Numbered from the stretch's first letter, positions 1-8,747 are shown. The stretch: 64,000 nt of DNA from Lysobacteraceae bacterium NML91-0213 (GCA_002798175.1 NWQL01000003.1:124001-188000), one strand, 5' to 3'. Numbers and translations: made by a program. The notes: generated by a model from the sequence alone, not told the origin.

Positions 1-695
1 TCGAACTGATGGGTGCCTACACGCCGAATCCGTCCGCGGCGATCGGCGCCGCGCGCGACAAGCTGCGTGCGCACCAGATCCTCGCCGCACAGGGCATCGA
101 CCTGCCGATCACGGTGTTCGGCGACAACCCCGACGACACCCATGACCTGCTGTCGATGCTCGGATCGCCGCCGCACATCATCAAGCTCAACGAGGGCGCC
201 CAGGGCGCGGGGGTGATGCTGACCGAGAAGCCCTCGGCATCGCGCAGCGTGATCGAGACCCTGCGCGGCCTGCATGCGACCTTCCTGGTGCAGGAGTTCA
301 TCGGCGAGGCGGCCGGCTGCGACCTGCGCTGCTTCGTGGTCGGCGATCGCGTGGTCGCGGCGATGCGGCGCGAGGCCCCGATCGGCGATTTCCGCTCCAA
401 CCTGCACCGTGGCGGCACCGGCACCGCCGACACCGCGTCGGCTGACGAGCAGGCGCTGGCGGTGCGGGCTGCACAGGGGCTGGGCCTGCGCGTGGCCGGA
501 GTGGACCTCATCCGTTCGGCACGCGGCCCGCTGGTGCTGGAGGTGAATGCCTCCCCGGGCCTCGAGGGCATCGAGGGAGCCACCGGCATCGACGTGGCCG
601 GCCTGGTGGTCGATCACGTGGCCCTGCACGCGGCTGCGCGCCCGTCGCGGGTCCCACGCAGGCGCCGTCGTAACACCGGTGTACCAACGGATTAA
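1..695 (+). CDS. rimK: RimK-type ribosomal protein S6 glutamate ligase (5' truncated by window)
   Basis: ATP-grasp ligase that adds glutamates to the C-terminus of ribosomal protein S6. The reading frame is already open at position 3, so the N-terminal third (about 70-80 residues of a ~300-residue family) lies outside the window; the ATG at 9 is internal. Visible family signatures are [11 protein letters not shown] (ATP-binding loop), the [11 protein letters not shown] segment and the metal-binding [13 protein letters not shown] motif near the C-terminus. The last ~20 residues are an arginine-rich tail not found in the E. coli protein. The gene is followed by a strong intrinsic terminator. 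The family call is firm; the true start is not visible. Confidence 0.93.
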   Translation, partial: ELMGAYTPNPSAAIGAARDKLRAHQILAAQGIDLPITVFGDNPDDTHDLLSMLGSPPHIIKLNEGAQGAGVMLTEKPSASRSVIETLRGLHATFLVQEFIGEAAGCDLRCFVVGDRVVAAMRREAPIGDFRSNLHRGGTGTADTASADEQALAVRAAQGLGLRVAGVDLIRSARGPLVLEVNASPGLEGIEGATGIDVAGLVVDHVALHAAARPSRVPRRRRRNTGVPTD

Positions 696-790
696 CCGGG
701 ATGTAACCGGGGCTGCCGTAATGTTCGCCGCACATGGTCGGCAGCCGGGCAACCGGTCAAGGCGATGGTCATCGGGGCGGTAACCCTTTC

Positions 791-825
791 GACCCAGGCG
801 GTGTTCCCCCGCCTGGGTCTTTTTG
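791..825 (+). terminator. Rho-independent terminator downstream of rimK
   Basis: Perfect 11-bp stem (791-801 with 809-819), 7-nt loop, then a run of five T. It lies about 95 bases after the rimK stop, so it ends either the rimK mRNA or a short separate transcript. The rest of the 696-981 gap shows no convincing gene. Confidence 0.85.
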
Positions 826-981
826 TGCCCTTCCGAGGGGCGCAGGTGGGCCGCGGCCAGCGGCCGGCCCGTGTGCCAGAATCGGCTCCGCGTGCCGCGA
901 CTGCGGTCGTGGCTGCAGCCGTTCACGGCACCGCGTTGACCTGCAGCCCAGTATGTCCGCCCCTCAACACAACGGTCCCCC

Positions 982-1665
982 ATGCGCATACTCGTGATCG
1001 AAGACAACCAGGACATCGCCGCCAACCTGGGCGACTACCTGGAGGATCGTGGCCATACCGTCGACTTCGCCGCCGATGGCGTGACCGGCCTGCACCTGGC
1101 GGTGGTGCACGACTTCGATGCGATCGTGCTCGACCTCAACCTGCCCGGCATGGATGGCCTCGAGGTCTGCCGCAAGCTGCGCAACGACGCGCGCAAGCAG
1201 ACCCCGGTGCTGATGCTCACCGCGCGCGATTCGCTCGACAACAAGCTCGCCGGCTTCGACTCCGGGGCCGACGACTACCTGGTGAAGCCGTTCGCGCTGC
1301 AGGAGGTCGAGGTCCGCCTCAACGCACTGTCGCGTCGCGGCCGCGGCGTGCAGACCCGGGTGCTGGAAGTGGGCGAGATCGAATACAACCTCGACACCCT
1401 CGAGGTGCGCCGGCAGGGCAAGCTGCTCCAGCTCAATCCGACCGCGCTCAAGATCCTGCAGGCACTGATGGAAGCCTCGCCGGCGGTGGTGACCCGCCAG
1501 GATCTGGAGACCCGCGTGTGGGGCGAGGAGCTGCCCGATTCCGATTCGCTGCGCGTGCATATCCACGGGCTGCGCGCGGTGATCGACAAGCCGTTCGACA
1601 CCCCGTACATCCAGACCCGCCACGGCATCGGCTATCGGATCGCCGCGCCCGATGGCGGCAGCTGA
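982..1665 (+). CDS. colR: OmpR-family response regulator ColR
   Basis: DNA-binding response regulator of a two-component system. The receiver domain occupies residues 1-115, with acidic pocket residues in IEDNQD, predicted phospho-acceptor Asp51 (VLDLNLPGMDG), Thr80 and Lys102 (YLVKPF). A winged-helix Trans_Reg_C domain covers about 130-222 and ends in the typical RHGIGYRI. The run DSDSLRVHIHGLRAVIDKPFD closely resembles remembered Pseudomonas and Xanthomonas ColR, which responds to zinc/iron and envelope stress and affects virulence in xanthomonads. The gene overlaps the sensor gene colS by 14 bp, so both are translated from one mRNA. The ATG at 982 gives the standard 227-residue length. The OmpR call is certain; ColR orthology is by pattern and gene pairing. 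Confidence 0.82.
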   Translation: MRILVIEDNQDIAANLGDYLEDRGHTVDFAADGVTGLHLAVVHDFDAIVLDLNLPGMDGLEVCRKLRNDARKQTPVLMLTARDSLDNKLAGFDSGADDYLVKPFALQEVEVRLNALSRRGRGVQTRVLEVGEIEYNLDTLEVRRQGKLLQLNPTALKILQALMEASPAVVTRQDLETRVWGEELPDSDSLRVHIHGLRAVIDKPFDTPYIQTRHGIGYRIAAPDGGS

Positions 1666-3010
1666 CCGGCACGCCTCGAAGGCGTCGTTGCGGGGCGCGC
1701 GCCGGTACCGGAGGCGCCTGCGCAGCCGCATCATCCTCTCGTTCCTGCTGCTGGGCCTCGGCCTGACCCTGCTGTTCGCGTTCGCCACCCAGTACGCGCG
1801 CAACCGGGTGGAGAACGCGCTGGTCGAGGACGTGATGAACCGCAACATCGACGAGTACGCGCACCTCTACTACAGCGATCCGACGCGCAGCCCCGATCTC
1901 CCCGTGCAGCAGATGCGCGGCTACGTGTTCACCCCGGACCGCATCGACCGGCTGCGCCGCGACTTCCCCGAATGGGTGGAGCTGGGTACCGGCATCCACA
2001 CGCTCGGGGGCGTCGACGAGCTCGGCCAGCCGTTCGCGTACAAGCTGGCGGTGCGCAAGACCCCGGAGGAGTGGTTCTTCCTCGCCTACGACATGACCCA
2101 GACCATGCGTGGCGACGTGCAGTTCCAGCGCGCGATCTATGGCTCGGTGCTGGTGTTCTCGCTGCTGTCGCTGCTGGTGGGCTGGTGGGCGGCCTCGCGG
2201 GTGATGAGCCCGGTGTCGGAGCTCGCCCAGCGCCTGCGGCAGTCGGGCGGAACCGCGCAGCCGGTGCCGCTGGCATCGCACTTCGCCGACGACGAGGTCG
2301 GCCAGCTTGCCAGTGCCCTCGACGACTACGCCGGGCGCCTCACCGAGGTGGTGCAGCGCGACCGCGAGTTCAACGCCGACGTCAGCCATGAGCTGCGCAC
2401 GCCGCTGGCGGTGATCCGCGGTGCGGTGGAGCTGTTGCTCGCACGCCCGGAGCTCGACGACAAGACCCGGGCGCGGCTGCTGCGCATCCAGCGCGCCGAG
2501 CAGCAGTGCACCGACCTCATCAGCGCCCTGCTGCTGCTGTCGCGCAACGAGCGCGGCCACGGCAGCACCGACATCGCGCGTGCCGCCGAACAGCTGCTCG
2601 ACGCGCACCGTGCCCAGGTCGGCGGCAAGCCGCTGGAACTGAGGCTGGAAGGCGAGGGCGGGCTGGTGGTGGACGCGCCGGAGGCCGCGGTGGCGGTGGC
2701 GCTGGGCAACCTGATCGGCAACGCGGTCAAGTACACGCCGTCGGGCGAGGTGGTGGTGCGCGTGCAGGGCGATGCGGTCCAGGTGATCGACACCGGCCCG
2801 GGCCTGAGCGCGGAGGATGCCGCGCGCCTGTTCGAGCGCGGCTACCGCGGGTCGCACGCCGAGCATTCGCAGGGCGGTGGCATCGGCCTGTCGATCGTAC
2901 GCCGGCTGTGCGCGCTGTACGGCTGGAGCGTGCGGGTGGTGCCGGGTGCCGAGCGGGGCGTGATCGCCACGCTGTCGTTCCGCCCGGACACCGACGCCGC
3001 CGTCGGCTGA
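1652..3010 (+). CDS. colS: Sensor histidine kinase ColS
   Basis: Membrane sensor kinase partner of ColR, 452 residues. A basic N-terminus is followed by TM1 (about 26-48), a periplasmic sensor region (~50-155), TM2 (~160-185), HAMP, HisKA with phospho-acceptor His246 in DVSHELRTPL, and a HATPase_c domain with an N-box (NLIGNAVKYTP), a G1 box (DTGPGLS) and a G2 box (GGGIGLSIVRR). The ATG at 1652 overlaps the end of colR, the usual coupling for this pair. The periplasmic loop is acidic and contains YYSDP and DEL segments, compatible with metal or envelope sensing, but this is inference. The gene ends 16 bp from the stop of the convergent lipoprotein gene. Confidence 0.85.
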   Translation: MAAADRHASKASLRGARRYRRRLRSRIILSFLLLGLGLTLLFAFATQYARNRVENALVEDVMNRNIDEYAHLYYSDPTRSPDLPVQQMRGYVFTPDRIDRLRRDFPEWVELGTGIHTLGGVDELGQPFAYKLAVRKTPEEWFFLAYDMTQTMRGDVQFQRAIYGSVLVFSLLSLLVGWWAASRVMSPVSELAQRLRQSGGTAQPVPLASHFADDEVGQLASALDDYAGRLTEVVQRDREFNADVSHELRTPLAVIRGAVELLLARPELDDKTRARLLRIQRAEQQCTDLISALLLLSRNERGHGSTDIARAAEQLLDAHRAQVGGKPLELRLEGEGGLVVDAPEAAVAVALGNLIGNAVKYTPSGEVVVRVQGDAVQVIDTGPGLSAEDAARLFERGYRGSHAEHSQGGGIGLSIVRRLCALYGWSVRVVPGAERGVIATLSFRPDTDAAVG

Positions 3011-3026
3011 CGGCCTGGCGGTACGG

Positions 3027-3797
3027 TCAGCGCTGCGCGCGGCCGGATGCGGGCACAGGTGCGCGCGCATCGGCATCGCCGCTCACCAGCGTCCAGCCGG
3101 CGACGTCGTGGCCGAGTGTTGCGAGCGCCTGTTCGAACGCGTGGACCACGCTCTGCACCGACGTGTCCGTCGCCGCTACCGTCTGCACGAAGGTGCGCGA
3201 GCCGACGACGCGCTGGTCGAGGTTGTGCAGAAGGCGTGCGCCGAGCTCGATGGTCGCCTTCGGGATGTCGCCCCCGGCGTAGTCCGACTCGAAGCGGCGC
3301 AGGTCCAGCACCAGCTTGTAGTCGGCGCGGATGCCGGCGCCGGCGGTCGCCACGGCCGGGATGCGACCGGAGGCCTCCAGGGTCCGCAGCAGCGCCAGTT
3401 CGACCAGTTCCGACGACGGCTGTGCCCACACCGAACCCGCGTACACCTGCAGTTCCGACGGCGTGCGCCGCACCGAGATGCGCGGGCTGTCGACCACCCG
3501 CGGCGCGGTGGTCGGCACGATGGTGAGCTGCCAGTCCACCGCCGGCCACGCGGGGTCCGTGCGCGTCTCCACCACCGGCGACCAGGTGGTGACCGGCTCG
3601 CGTGAACCACCGCCGAGGAGGCTGCAGCCCGCGAGCAGGACGGGCAGGAGGCAGGCGGCGAGGACGTGGGAAGCACTCCGGGCAGGCGCGCAGCCCTCAC
3701 CCCATCCTCCGCTGCGCGCCCCGGCCCGCGCATGACCGCGAGCGGGTGCATCGGCACGCGAGCCAATCCCTTGCAGGAGTGCCTCTCCACCCCGCAT
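3027..3797 (-). CDS. ABC-type transport auxiliary lipoprotein (PqiC/DUF330-like)
   Basis: Outer-membrane-directed lipoprotein that accompanies MCE/Mla-type lipid ABC transporters; the family includes PqiC. The mature part has the expected ~200 residues, starting at the lipobox LLAGC and continuing through a DUF330 domain (RISVRRTPSELQVYAGSVWAQ region) to a polar tail. It is the last gene of the mlaE-mlaF-mlaD operon. The start is uncertain: the ATG at 3797 has a good AGGGAG ribosome site, and another ATG at 3821 overlaps the mlaD stop, but both give an odd pre-lipobox segment of about 57 or 65 residues rich in Arg, Gly and Ala. That stretch reads like an intergenic repeat inserted into the 5' end. 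Family call firm, start weak. Confidence 0.8.
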   Translation of the reverse strand: MRGGEALLQGIGSRADAPARGHARAGARSGGWGEGCAPARSASHVLAACLLPVLLAGCSLLGGGSREPVTTWSPVVETRTDPAWPAVDWQLTIVPTTAPRVVDSPRISVRRTPSELQVYAGSVWAQPSSELVELALLRTLEASGRIPAVATAGAGIRADYKLVLDLRRFESDYAGGDIPKATIELGARLLHNLDQRVVGSRTFVQTVAATDTSVQSVVHAFEQALATLGHDVAGWTLVSGDADARAPVPASGRAQR

Positions 3798-3813
3798 GCG
3801 GGCTCCCTGGTTC

Positions 3814-4743
3814 TCATTCATTGGGGTCGAACTCCTTGGGTGCGTCTCCGCCAAGCAGGAAGCGGGTCGGGTTGCCATTGAGGCGGTCGCTGATGCGGCG
3901 CAGGTCGCGCACCAGGCTGCGCAGCTCGGTCAGGGTGGGCCCGAGCTGCGACAGGCCGTCGTTGGCGAAGCTGTGGATGGCCGCGCGGTTCTCGTTGAGG
4001 ATCGCGTCGGCGCCGCCGGCGGCGGAATCGAAGCGCGCCAGCGAGCTGTTGAGGCGGTCGACCATGCCCGGCAGTTCCTGGACCAGTTCGCGGTCGATGC
4101 TCTGCACCGCCTGGTTGGTGGTGGTGAGCGTCTGCTCGAGCTGCGCACTGGCGGCTCGCGCGGAGACCAGCAGTTCGCGGATGTCCTCGCGGCCGGCGGC
4201 GATCGAGCCGGTGGCCTGTTCGATATGCGTCAGCGTCTGCGAGATACGCGCGACGTTCTCCTCGCTCAGCACCTGGTCCAGCCGCTCCACCAGCCGGTTG
4301 GCGGTGTCGGAGATGTTCTGCAGCGCCGAGGGCTCGGTGAGGATGATCGGGATCTCGCGGTCCGAGACATCGACCAGTCGTGGCAGCTCCGGGCTACCGC
4401 CGGTGAGCTGGATGATCGGCGAGCCGGTCAGGCCGGTCATCGACATCCGTGCGCGGGTGTCGGTGCGCACCGGCGCGCGTGCATCCAGGCGCAGGTGGGC
4501 GATCACCTGGCGCGGATCGTCGGGGGCCAGCTGCAGGCTCTGCACGCTGCCCACCGCGATGCCGTTGTACTGCACGCTGCTGCCTTCCGACATGCCGGTC
4601 ACCGGCTCGTTGAAGACTACCGCGTAGTCCTGCCAGCTGCGGTCGGAGGCGTACTTGGCCGCCCACAGCGCGAACAGCAGCCCGAAGGTGACCACCGCGA
4701 TGGTGAAGGCGCCGATCAGGACGTAATTGGCTTTGGTTTCCAT
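3814..4743 (-). CDS. mlaD: MlaD-like MCE-domain substrate-binding protein
   Basis: Membrane-anchored periplasmic lipid-binding component of an Mla/Mce phospholipid transporter, 309 residues. Starting at METKANYVLIGAF it has one N-terminal TM helix (about 6-30) and an MCE domain (~35-115, including GSSVQYNGIAVGSVQ). A long, mostly alpha-helical C-terminal region with Leu heptads (~125-300) likely forms the hexameric channel extension; E. coli MlaD is only 183 residues, so this is the longer Mce/Mkl type. The ATG at 4743 lies 3 bp after the mlaF stop. It is transcribed after mlaE and mlaF and before the auxiliary lipoprotein. Confidence 0.9.
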   Translation of the reverse strand: METKANYVLIGAFTIAVVTFGLLFALWAAKYASDRSWQDYAVVFNEPVTGMSEGSSVQYNGIAVGSVQSLQLAPDDPRQVIAHLRLDARAPVRTDTRARMSMTGLTGSPIIQLTGGSPELPRLVDVSDREIPIILTEPSALQNISDTANRLVERLDQVLSEENVARISQTLTHIEQATGSIAAGREDIRELLVSARAASAQLEQTLTTTNQAVQSIDRELVQELPGMVDRLNSSLARFDSAAGGADAILNENRAAIHSFANDGLSQLGPTLTELRSLVRDLRRISDRLNGNPTRFLLGGDAPKEFDPNE

Positions 4744-4745
4744 GC

Positions 4746-5582
4746 TCAGGCTTCCAGTGCAGGCGCGTTGGCGCTGTCGGCGGCACGTGCCGCGCGTGCG
4801 CGGGGGCCGTGGAAATAGGATTGCACCCACGGGTGGTCGACGCGCTCGACCTCCGACAGCGGGCCGATCGCCAGCACCCTGCGGTCGGCCAGTACCGCGA
4901 CGCGGTCGCAGATGGCGTACAGCGTGTCCAGGTCATGGGTAATGAGGAACACGGTCAGGCCCAGTGCCTGCTGCAGGGTGCGGATCAGTTCGTCGAAGGC
5001 CGCGGCACCGATCGGGTCGAGGCCGGCGGTGGGTTCGTCCAGGAACATCAATGGCGGGTCGAGAGCAAGCGCACGGGCGACACCGGCCCGCTTGCGCATG
5101 CCGCCCGACAGCTGCGACGGCAGCTTGTCGATGGCATCCGCCGGCAGCCCGGCCAGCTTCACCTTCAGCAGCGCCAGCTCGTAGCGCAGCGAGGCGCTGA
5201 GGCCCGGGTAGTGCTCCTTCAGCGGCACCTCGACGTTCTCGCCGACGGTCAGCGACGAGAACAGCGCGCCGTCCTGGAACAGCACGCCGGTGTGGCGCTC
5301 GATATAGGAACGCCCGGCCTCGTCGGCATCGATCGCGTCGATGCCGAACACCTCGATGCGGCCGGCATTCGGGGTGCGCAGGCCGAGGATGGCGCGCATC
5401 AGGACCGACTTGCCGGTGCCCGAGCCGCCGACCACGCCGAGGATCTCGCCGCGCCGCACGTCGAGATCGAGGCCCTCGTGCACGACCTGGCTGCCGAAGC
5501 GGTTCTCCAGCCCGCGCACGCGCACGATGATGTCGTCATCGGCGTCCTGCGTGCCGGCGGCCTCGCGTCGGTCCGTGTTCAC
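4746..5582 (-). CDS. mlaF: Mla/Mce lipid transporter ATP-binding protein
   Basis: ABC ATPase that powers the MlaE permease, 278 residues. Visible elements are Walker A (GGSGTGKS), Q-loop (LFQDGALF), signature (LSGGMRKRAGVARAL), Walker B (LMFLDEPTAGLDP) and the switch His (LITHDLD), in the order and spacing of MlaF/Mkl/Ttg2A proteins. The start codon is GTG at 5582 and forms a GTGA overlap with the mlaE stop, indicating translational coupling. The final ~30 residues are Ala/Arg-rich and variable. Substrate is inferred as phospholipid from the MCE-protein context. Confidence 0.92.
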   Translation of the reverse strand: MNTDRREAAGTQDADDDIIVRVRGLENRFGSQVVHEGLDLDVRRGEILGVVGGSGTGKSVLMRAILGLRTPNAGRIEVFGIDAIDADEAGRSYIERHTGVLFQDGALFSSLTVGENVEVPLKEHYPGLSASLRYELALLKVKLAGLPADAIDKLPSQLSGGMRKRAGVARALALDPPLMFLDEPTAGLDPIGAAAFDELIRTLQQALGLTVFLITHDLDTLYAICDRVAVLADRRVLAIGPLSEVERVDHPWVQSYFHGPRARAARAADSANAPALEA

Positions 5583-6682
5583 CAGCCCATCTCCATGAAC
5601 CAGATCGCGGCCAGCGCGTCGAGCACGATGACCAGCGCGATCGCCTGCACCACGCTCGAGGTGGTGCGCTCGCCGACCGACTGCGCGGTGCCTTCCACCT
5701 GCAGGCCTTCCAGGCAGCCGATCAGCGCGATCAGCAGCGCGAACACCGGCGCCTTGGCCAGGCCCACGATCATGTGCCTGAGTTCAAACGTGTCCTGCAT
5801 CCGCGACAGGTAACCCTGCGGCGGGATCTCGAGGCTGAAGACGCCCACGGTGAGGCCACCGGCAAGCCCGGCGATCATCGCAAGGAAGGTCAGCAGCGGC
5901 AGCATCACCATCAGCGCGATCACCCGCGGCAGCACCAGCAGGTCGATCGGGTCGAGGCCGAGGGTGCGGATCGCATCGACCTCCTCGCGGCTGACCATCG
6001 CACCGATCTGCGCGGTGAACGCGCTGGCGGTGCGGCCGGCGAGGATGATCGCGGTCAGCAGCACGCCGAACTCGCGCAGGAAGGCGATGTTGACCAGCTC
6101 GACCACGAAGATCTGCGCGCCGAACTCGGCCAGGATCGTCGAGCCCAGGAACGCGATCACCGCGCCGACCAGGAACGACAGCAGCACCACCAGCGGCACC
6201 GCGTCCAGGCCCACCTGTTCCATGTGCGCCACCGTGGGCGTCAGCCGGAACCGCGACGGTTCCCTGACCAGTCGCAACAGCTTGGCGAGGTTCTCTCCAA
6301 GGAAGCTGATCAGCGCCATGATCTCGCGGCCGTTGTCGACCATCGCGTAGCCGAGCCGGCCGAGCGCGGCGGCGAAACCGTATTCCTTTTTCTTCGCGGG
6401 ACGGTCGTCGTGCACGTCCTCGATCGCCGCCACCAGTGCGCGGTGGTCGTCGCGGAAGCGGAACTGTTCGAAGTCGATGCCGCGCTTGTGCGCGAAGCGC
6501 AGCAGCTGCAGCACGCCGACCGAGTCGATGCGTTCGATCCGGGTGGCATCGACCCCGCTGACCGGGTCCGGTGCATCGCGCAGCGCGTCGTCGATCGTGC
6601 CGGCATGGCTGAGCGTCCAACGGCCGCGCAGGACCACGCGACCGTCGGAGTCGGCATCGATGCTGGGTGCAGTCGATTTCAT
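5579..6682 (-). CDS. mlaE: MlaE-family permease with N-terminal STAS domain
   Basis: Inner-membrane permease of the lipid transporter, 367 residues. The C-terminal ~250 residues are a MlaE/DUF140 permease with five or six hydrophobic helices (for example VVLLSFLVGAVIAFLGS and VFALLIALIGCLEGLQVEG) and the conserved LAGRTASAFTAQIGAM coupling segment. The first ~105 residues are a STAS-like domain (RWTLSHAGTIDD, RIERIDSVGVLQLLRFA), the role played by the separate MlaB protein in E. coli. The ATG at 6682 (MKSTAPS) was chosen because upstream in-frame codons encode only low-complexity sequence. First gene of the minus-strand operon; divergent from the ThrE-like gene. Confidence 0.9.
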   Translation of the reverse strand: MKSTAPSIDADSDGRVVLRGRWTLSHAGTIDDALRDAPDPVSGVDATRIERIDSVGVLQLLRFAHKRGIDFEQFRFRDDHRALVAAIEDVHDDRPAKKKEYGFAAALGRLGYAMVDNGREIMALISFLGENLAKLLRLVREPSRFRLTPTVAHMEQVGLDAVPLVVLLSFLVGAVIAFLGSTILAEFGAQIFVVELVNIAFLREFGVLLTAIILAGRTASAFTAQIGAMVSREEVDAIRTLGLDPIDLLVLPRVIALMVMLPLLTFLAMIAGLAGGLTVGVFSLEIPPQGYLSRMQDTFELRHMIVGLAKAPVFALLIALIGCLEGLQVEGTAQSVGERTTSSVVQAIALVIVLDALAAIWFMEMGW

Positions 6683-6806
6683 GCGGCGGCAGGCATGCGC
6701 GTGGAGCGTCCGGGCGGCGCGTGGGAGGCGCCGCATAGAGTACGCAATCGGCCCGTGAAGCTGTGCATCGCAGCAACCGGTGCACCGCGCGTGCGATCCT
6801 TTGGCG

Positions 6807-8057
6807 ATGGATCGCACGCCCGCACATACCTATGGATATGCCGCCCGCATCGCCTTCGTGGTGGAACTGGCGGAGCACCTGCATGCCTACGGCACCACCG
6901 CGCAGCGCCTGGAAGGCGCGGTGACCGACGTTTGCGAGCAGCTGCAGCTGCAGTGCGAGCCCTGGGTGAACCCCACCGGCATGGTGCTGGCCTTCAACGA
7001 TCCGCACCGGCCGCCGGGCGACAGCGACACCACCCGGGTGATCCGCGCCGCCCCCGGCGACCTGGACCTGTCCAAGCTGCGCGAGGTGGACCGCATCACC
7101 GAGGAGGTGGTGGCCGGCCGGCTCGACCTTTCCGAGGGACATGCCGCCCTGTTGGCGCTGGACCTGCGCCGGCCGGACTGGCGCGGCCGGTTGTTCCACG
7201 TGCTGGCCTACGGCATGGTCGCGGCCGGCATCGCCGGGTTGTGGCGGCTGCCGTGGCTCGACATCGCCACCGCATCGGCGATCGGCGTGCTGCTGGGCCA
7301 GCTCGACGCGGTGACCCGTCGCAGCGCCCGGATGCGCGAATCGGCCGATGCGCTGGCGGGCATGATCGCGGGGCTGGTGGCGATCGCGGTGGCCGGGTAT
7401 GTGGCGCCGCTCAACCTCAATACCGTGATCATCGCCTCGCTGATCGTGATGCTGCCGGGTATGGCACTGACCAACGCCGTCAACGAGCTCACCAGCCAGC
7501 ACCTGGTTTCCGGCACCGTGCGGTTCGCCGGTGCGCTGACCACGGTGATGAAACTCACCGTCGGCACGATGATTGCGTTGACCGCAGCACAACTGGCTGG
7601 CGTGGACCCGCAGGTGCGGGCATGGCGGCCGCAGCCGGACTGGGTGGAATGGGCGGCGATGCTGGTTGCGGCGTTCTCGTTCGCGGTGCTGTTCCGGGCG
7701 GCGCGACGCGATTATCCGCTGGTGATGGCGGCGGCGATCGGCGGTTACCTGATCTCGCGGTATGTGGGTCTGGCGCTGGGCGCATCGGTGGGGCTGTTCG
7801 CCTCCGCGTTGCTGGTGACCGCGGCCGGCAACGGCTACGCGCGCTGGGCCAATCGCCCCGGGGCGGTGATCCGCGTGCCGGGCCTCATCATGCTGGTGCC
7901 CGGAAGCGCCAGCCTGCGCGGCCTGATGAGCCTGTTCCAGCAGCAGGACGTGGCCGTGGGGCAGCAGGCCATGCTCGGGGTGCTGAATATCATCCTGGCG
8001 CTGGTGGCGGGCCTGATGTTCGGAAACCTCCTGCTGCCGGCGCGCAAAAGCCTGTAA
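6807..8057 (+). CDS. ThrE-family threonine/serine exporter
   Basis: Predicted inner-membrane amino-acid exporter, 416 residues, combining both halves of the family. The N-terminal cytosolic DUF1212 part (about 1-125) begins YAARIAFVVELAEHLHAYGTTAQRLE and contains the family's small-residue and charged pattern. It is followed by about ten hydrophobic helices, including MLPGMALTNAVNEL in the middle and the DUF3815-like second half with PGLIMLVPGSASLRGLM. In Corynebacterium ThrE exports threonine and serine; the substrate here is inferred. The ATG at 6807 has no Shine-Dalgarno sequence; a weak -10-like gatcct ends six bases before it. Stands alone between divergent mlaE and convergent hns. Confidence 0.85.
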   Translation: MDRTPAHTYGYAARIAFVVELAEHLHAYGTTAQRLEGAVTDVCEQLQLQCEPWVNPTGMVLAFNDPHRPPGDSDTTRVIRAAPGDLDLSKLREVDRITEEVVAGRLDLSEGHAALLALDLRRPDWRGRLFHVLAYGMVAAGIAGLWRLPWLDIATASAIGVLLGQLDAVTRRSARMRESADALAGMIAGLVAIAVAGYVAPLNLNTVIIASLIVMLPGMALTNAVNELTSQHLVSGTVRFAGALTTVMKLTVGTMIALTAAQLAGVDPQVRAWRPQPDWVEWAAMLVAAFSFAVLFRAARRDYPLVMAAAIGGYLISRYVGLALGASVGLFASALLVTAAGNGYARWANRPGAVIRVPGLIMLVPGSASLRGLMSLFQQQDVAVGQQAMLGVLNIILALVAGLMFGNLLLPARKSL

Positions 8058-8302
8058 CCGGACTGCTGGCGGTCATCGTGTCCGCGCTTCGCCGGGCGTG
8101 CGCGAAAGAACGGGTCATCTCCAGGTTCCCAGGGGCGATGGCGAGCCGCTGGCTGTGTCCGCGCCTGCATGTGCTTCTTTCGGACTTCACGCCGCCCGTC
8201 GCGTGCACCGGTGGCTGCGCTTCCCGGGGCGGGGATATCGCGCCGGGCATCCCCTATGGCCGTGGCGGGCTGCCCGGAATCACGCGGAGCCCCCTTCGAT
8301 CG

Positions 8303-8343
8303 AAAAAAGAACAAAAAAAGCGCCGGCACGAGGGCCGGCGCTT
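8303..8343 (-). terminator. Rho-independent terminator for the H-NS-like gene
   Basis: Ten-base GC stem (8318-8327 with 8334-8343), 6-nt loop, and on the minus strand a run of seven T followed by more T-rich sequence. It lies 24 bp beyond the hns stop. The remaining gap back to the ThrE stop (8058-8302) shows no supported gene or signal. Confidence 0.85.
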
Positions 8344-8366
8344 ATTTCCGCGTTTTCGCTGATCGA

Positions 8367-8747
8367 TTACTGGATCAGGAAATCCTCGATCTTCTTTCCA
8401 TCCGCCAGTTCCGCCGCCAGCCAGCGCGGATGCTTGCCGCGGCCGGTCCAGGTTTCTTCCTTGTTGGCCGGGTTGCGGTACTTCGGCGGCACCTTGCCGA
8501 GTTTGCGGCCCGCGGCCGACTTGCCCGCCCCAGCGGCCTTGCGCGCGCGGGGCGCATTGTTGCCCGGCGTGCTGCCGGTGCCGAACAGCTCGGCAACGGT
8601 ATATCCCTCGGTCTTGAGCAGCGCTTCGACCTTGCGGCGCACGGTCGCGGCCGGCTTGCGCTTCTGCAGGGTGGTCTTGCGCTTGCGCGCCTGGGCGATC
8701 AGCGCTTCGAGTTCACGGGGAGAAAGGGTATTGAGATCGATCGCCAT
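8367..8747 (-). CDS. H-NS-family nucleoid-associated protein
   Basis: DNA-binding silencer of the H-NS family, 126 residues. The N-terminal ~65 residues are a charged helix suited to oligomerisation (SPRELEALIAQARKRKTTLQ), followed by a Lys/Ala/Gly linker. The C-terminal domain carries the H-NS signature KYRNP..ETWTGRGKHPRWL, where the TGRGKHP loop contacts the AT-rich minor groove. This C-terminus resembles XrvA-like H-NS proteins of xanthomonads and Bordetella/Burkholderia BpH3 types. The ATG at 8747 follows CGGAGCAGCAG; the upstream open frame is low-complexity. Single-gene unit with its own terminator. Likely represses horizontally acquired or virulence genes, but targets cannot be read here. 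Confidence 0.9.
   Translation of the reverse strand: MAIDLNTLSPRELEALIAQARKRKTTLQKRKPAATVRRKVEALLKTEGYTVAELFGTGSTPGNNAPRARKAAGAGKSAAGRKLGKVPPKYRNPANKEETWTGRGKHPRWLAAELADGKKIEDFLIQ

Noticed and set aside
7990..8250. Minus-strand open frame of 86 residues after the ThrE-like gene
   Set aside because: Overlaps the ThrE 3' end, shows no ribosome site, no domain and shadow-type composition; not supported as a gene.
5774..8362. 862-residue plus-strand open frame spanning mlaE antisense and the ThrE-like gene
   Set aside because: Lies opposite mlaE and out of frame with the ThrE-like gene, both of which show clear family motifs; low-complexity translation.
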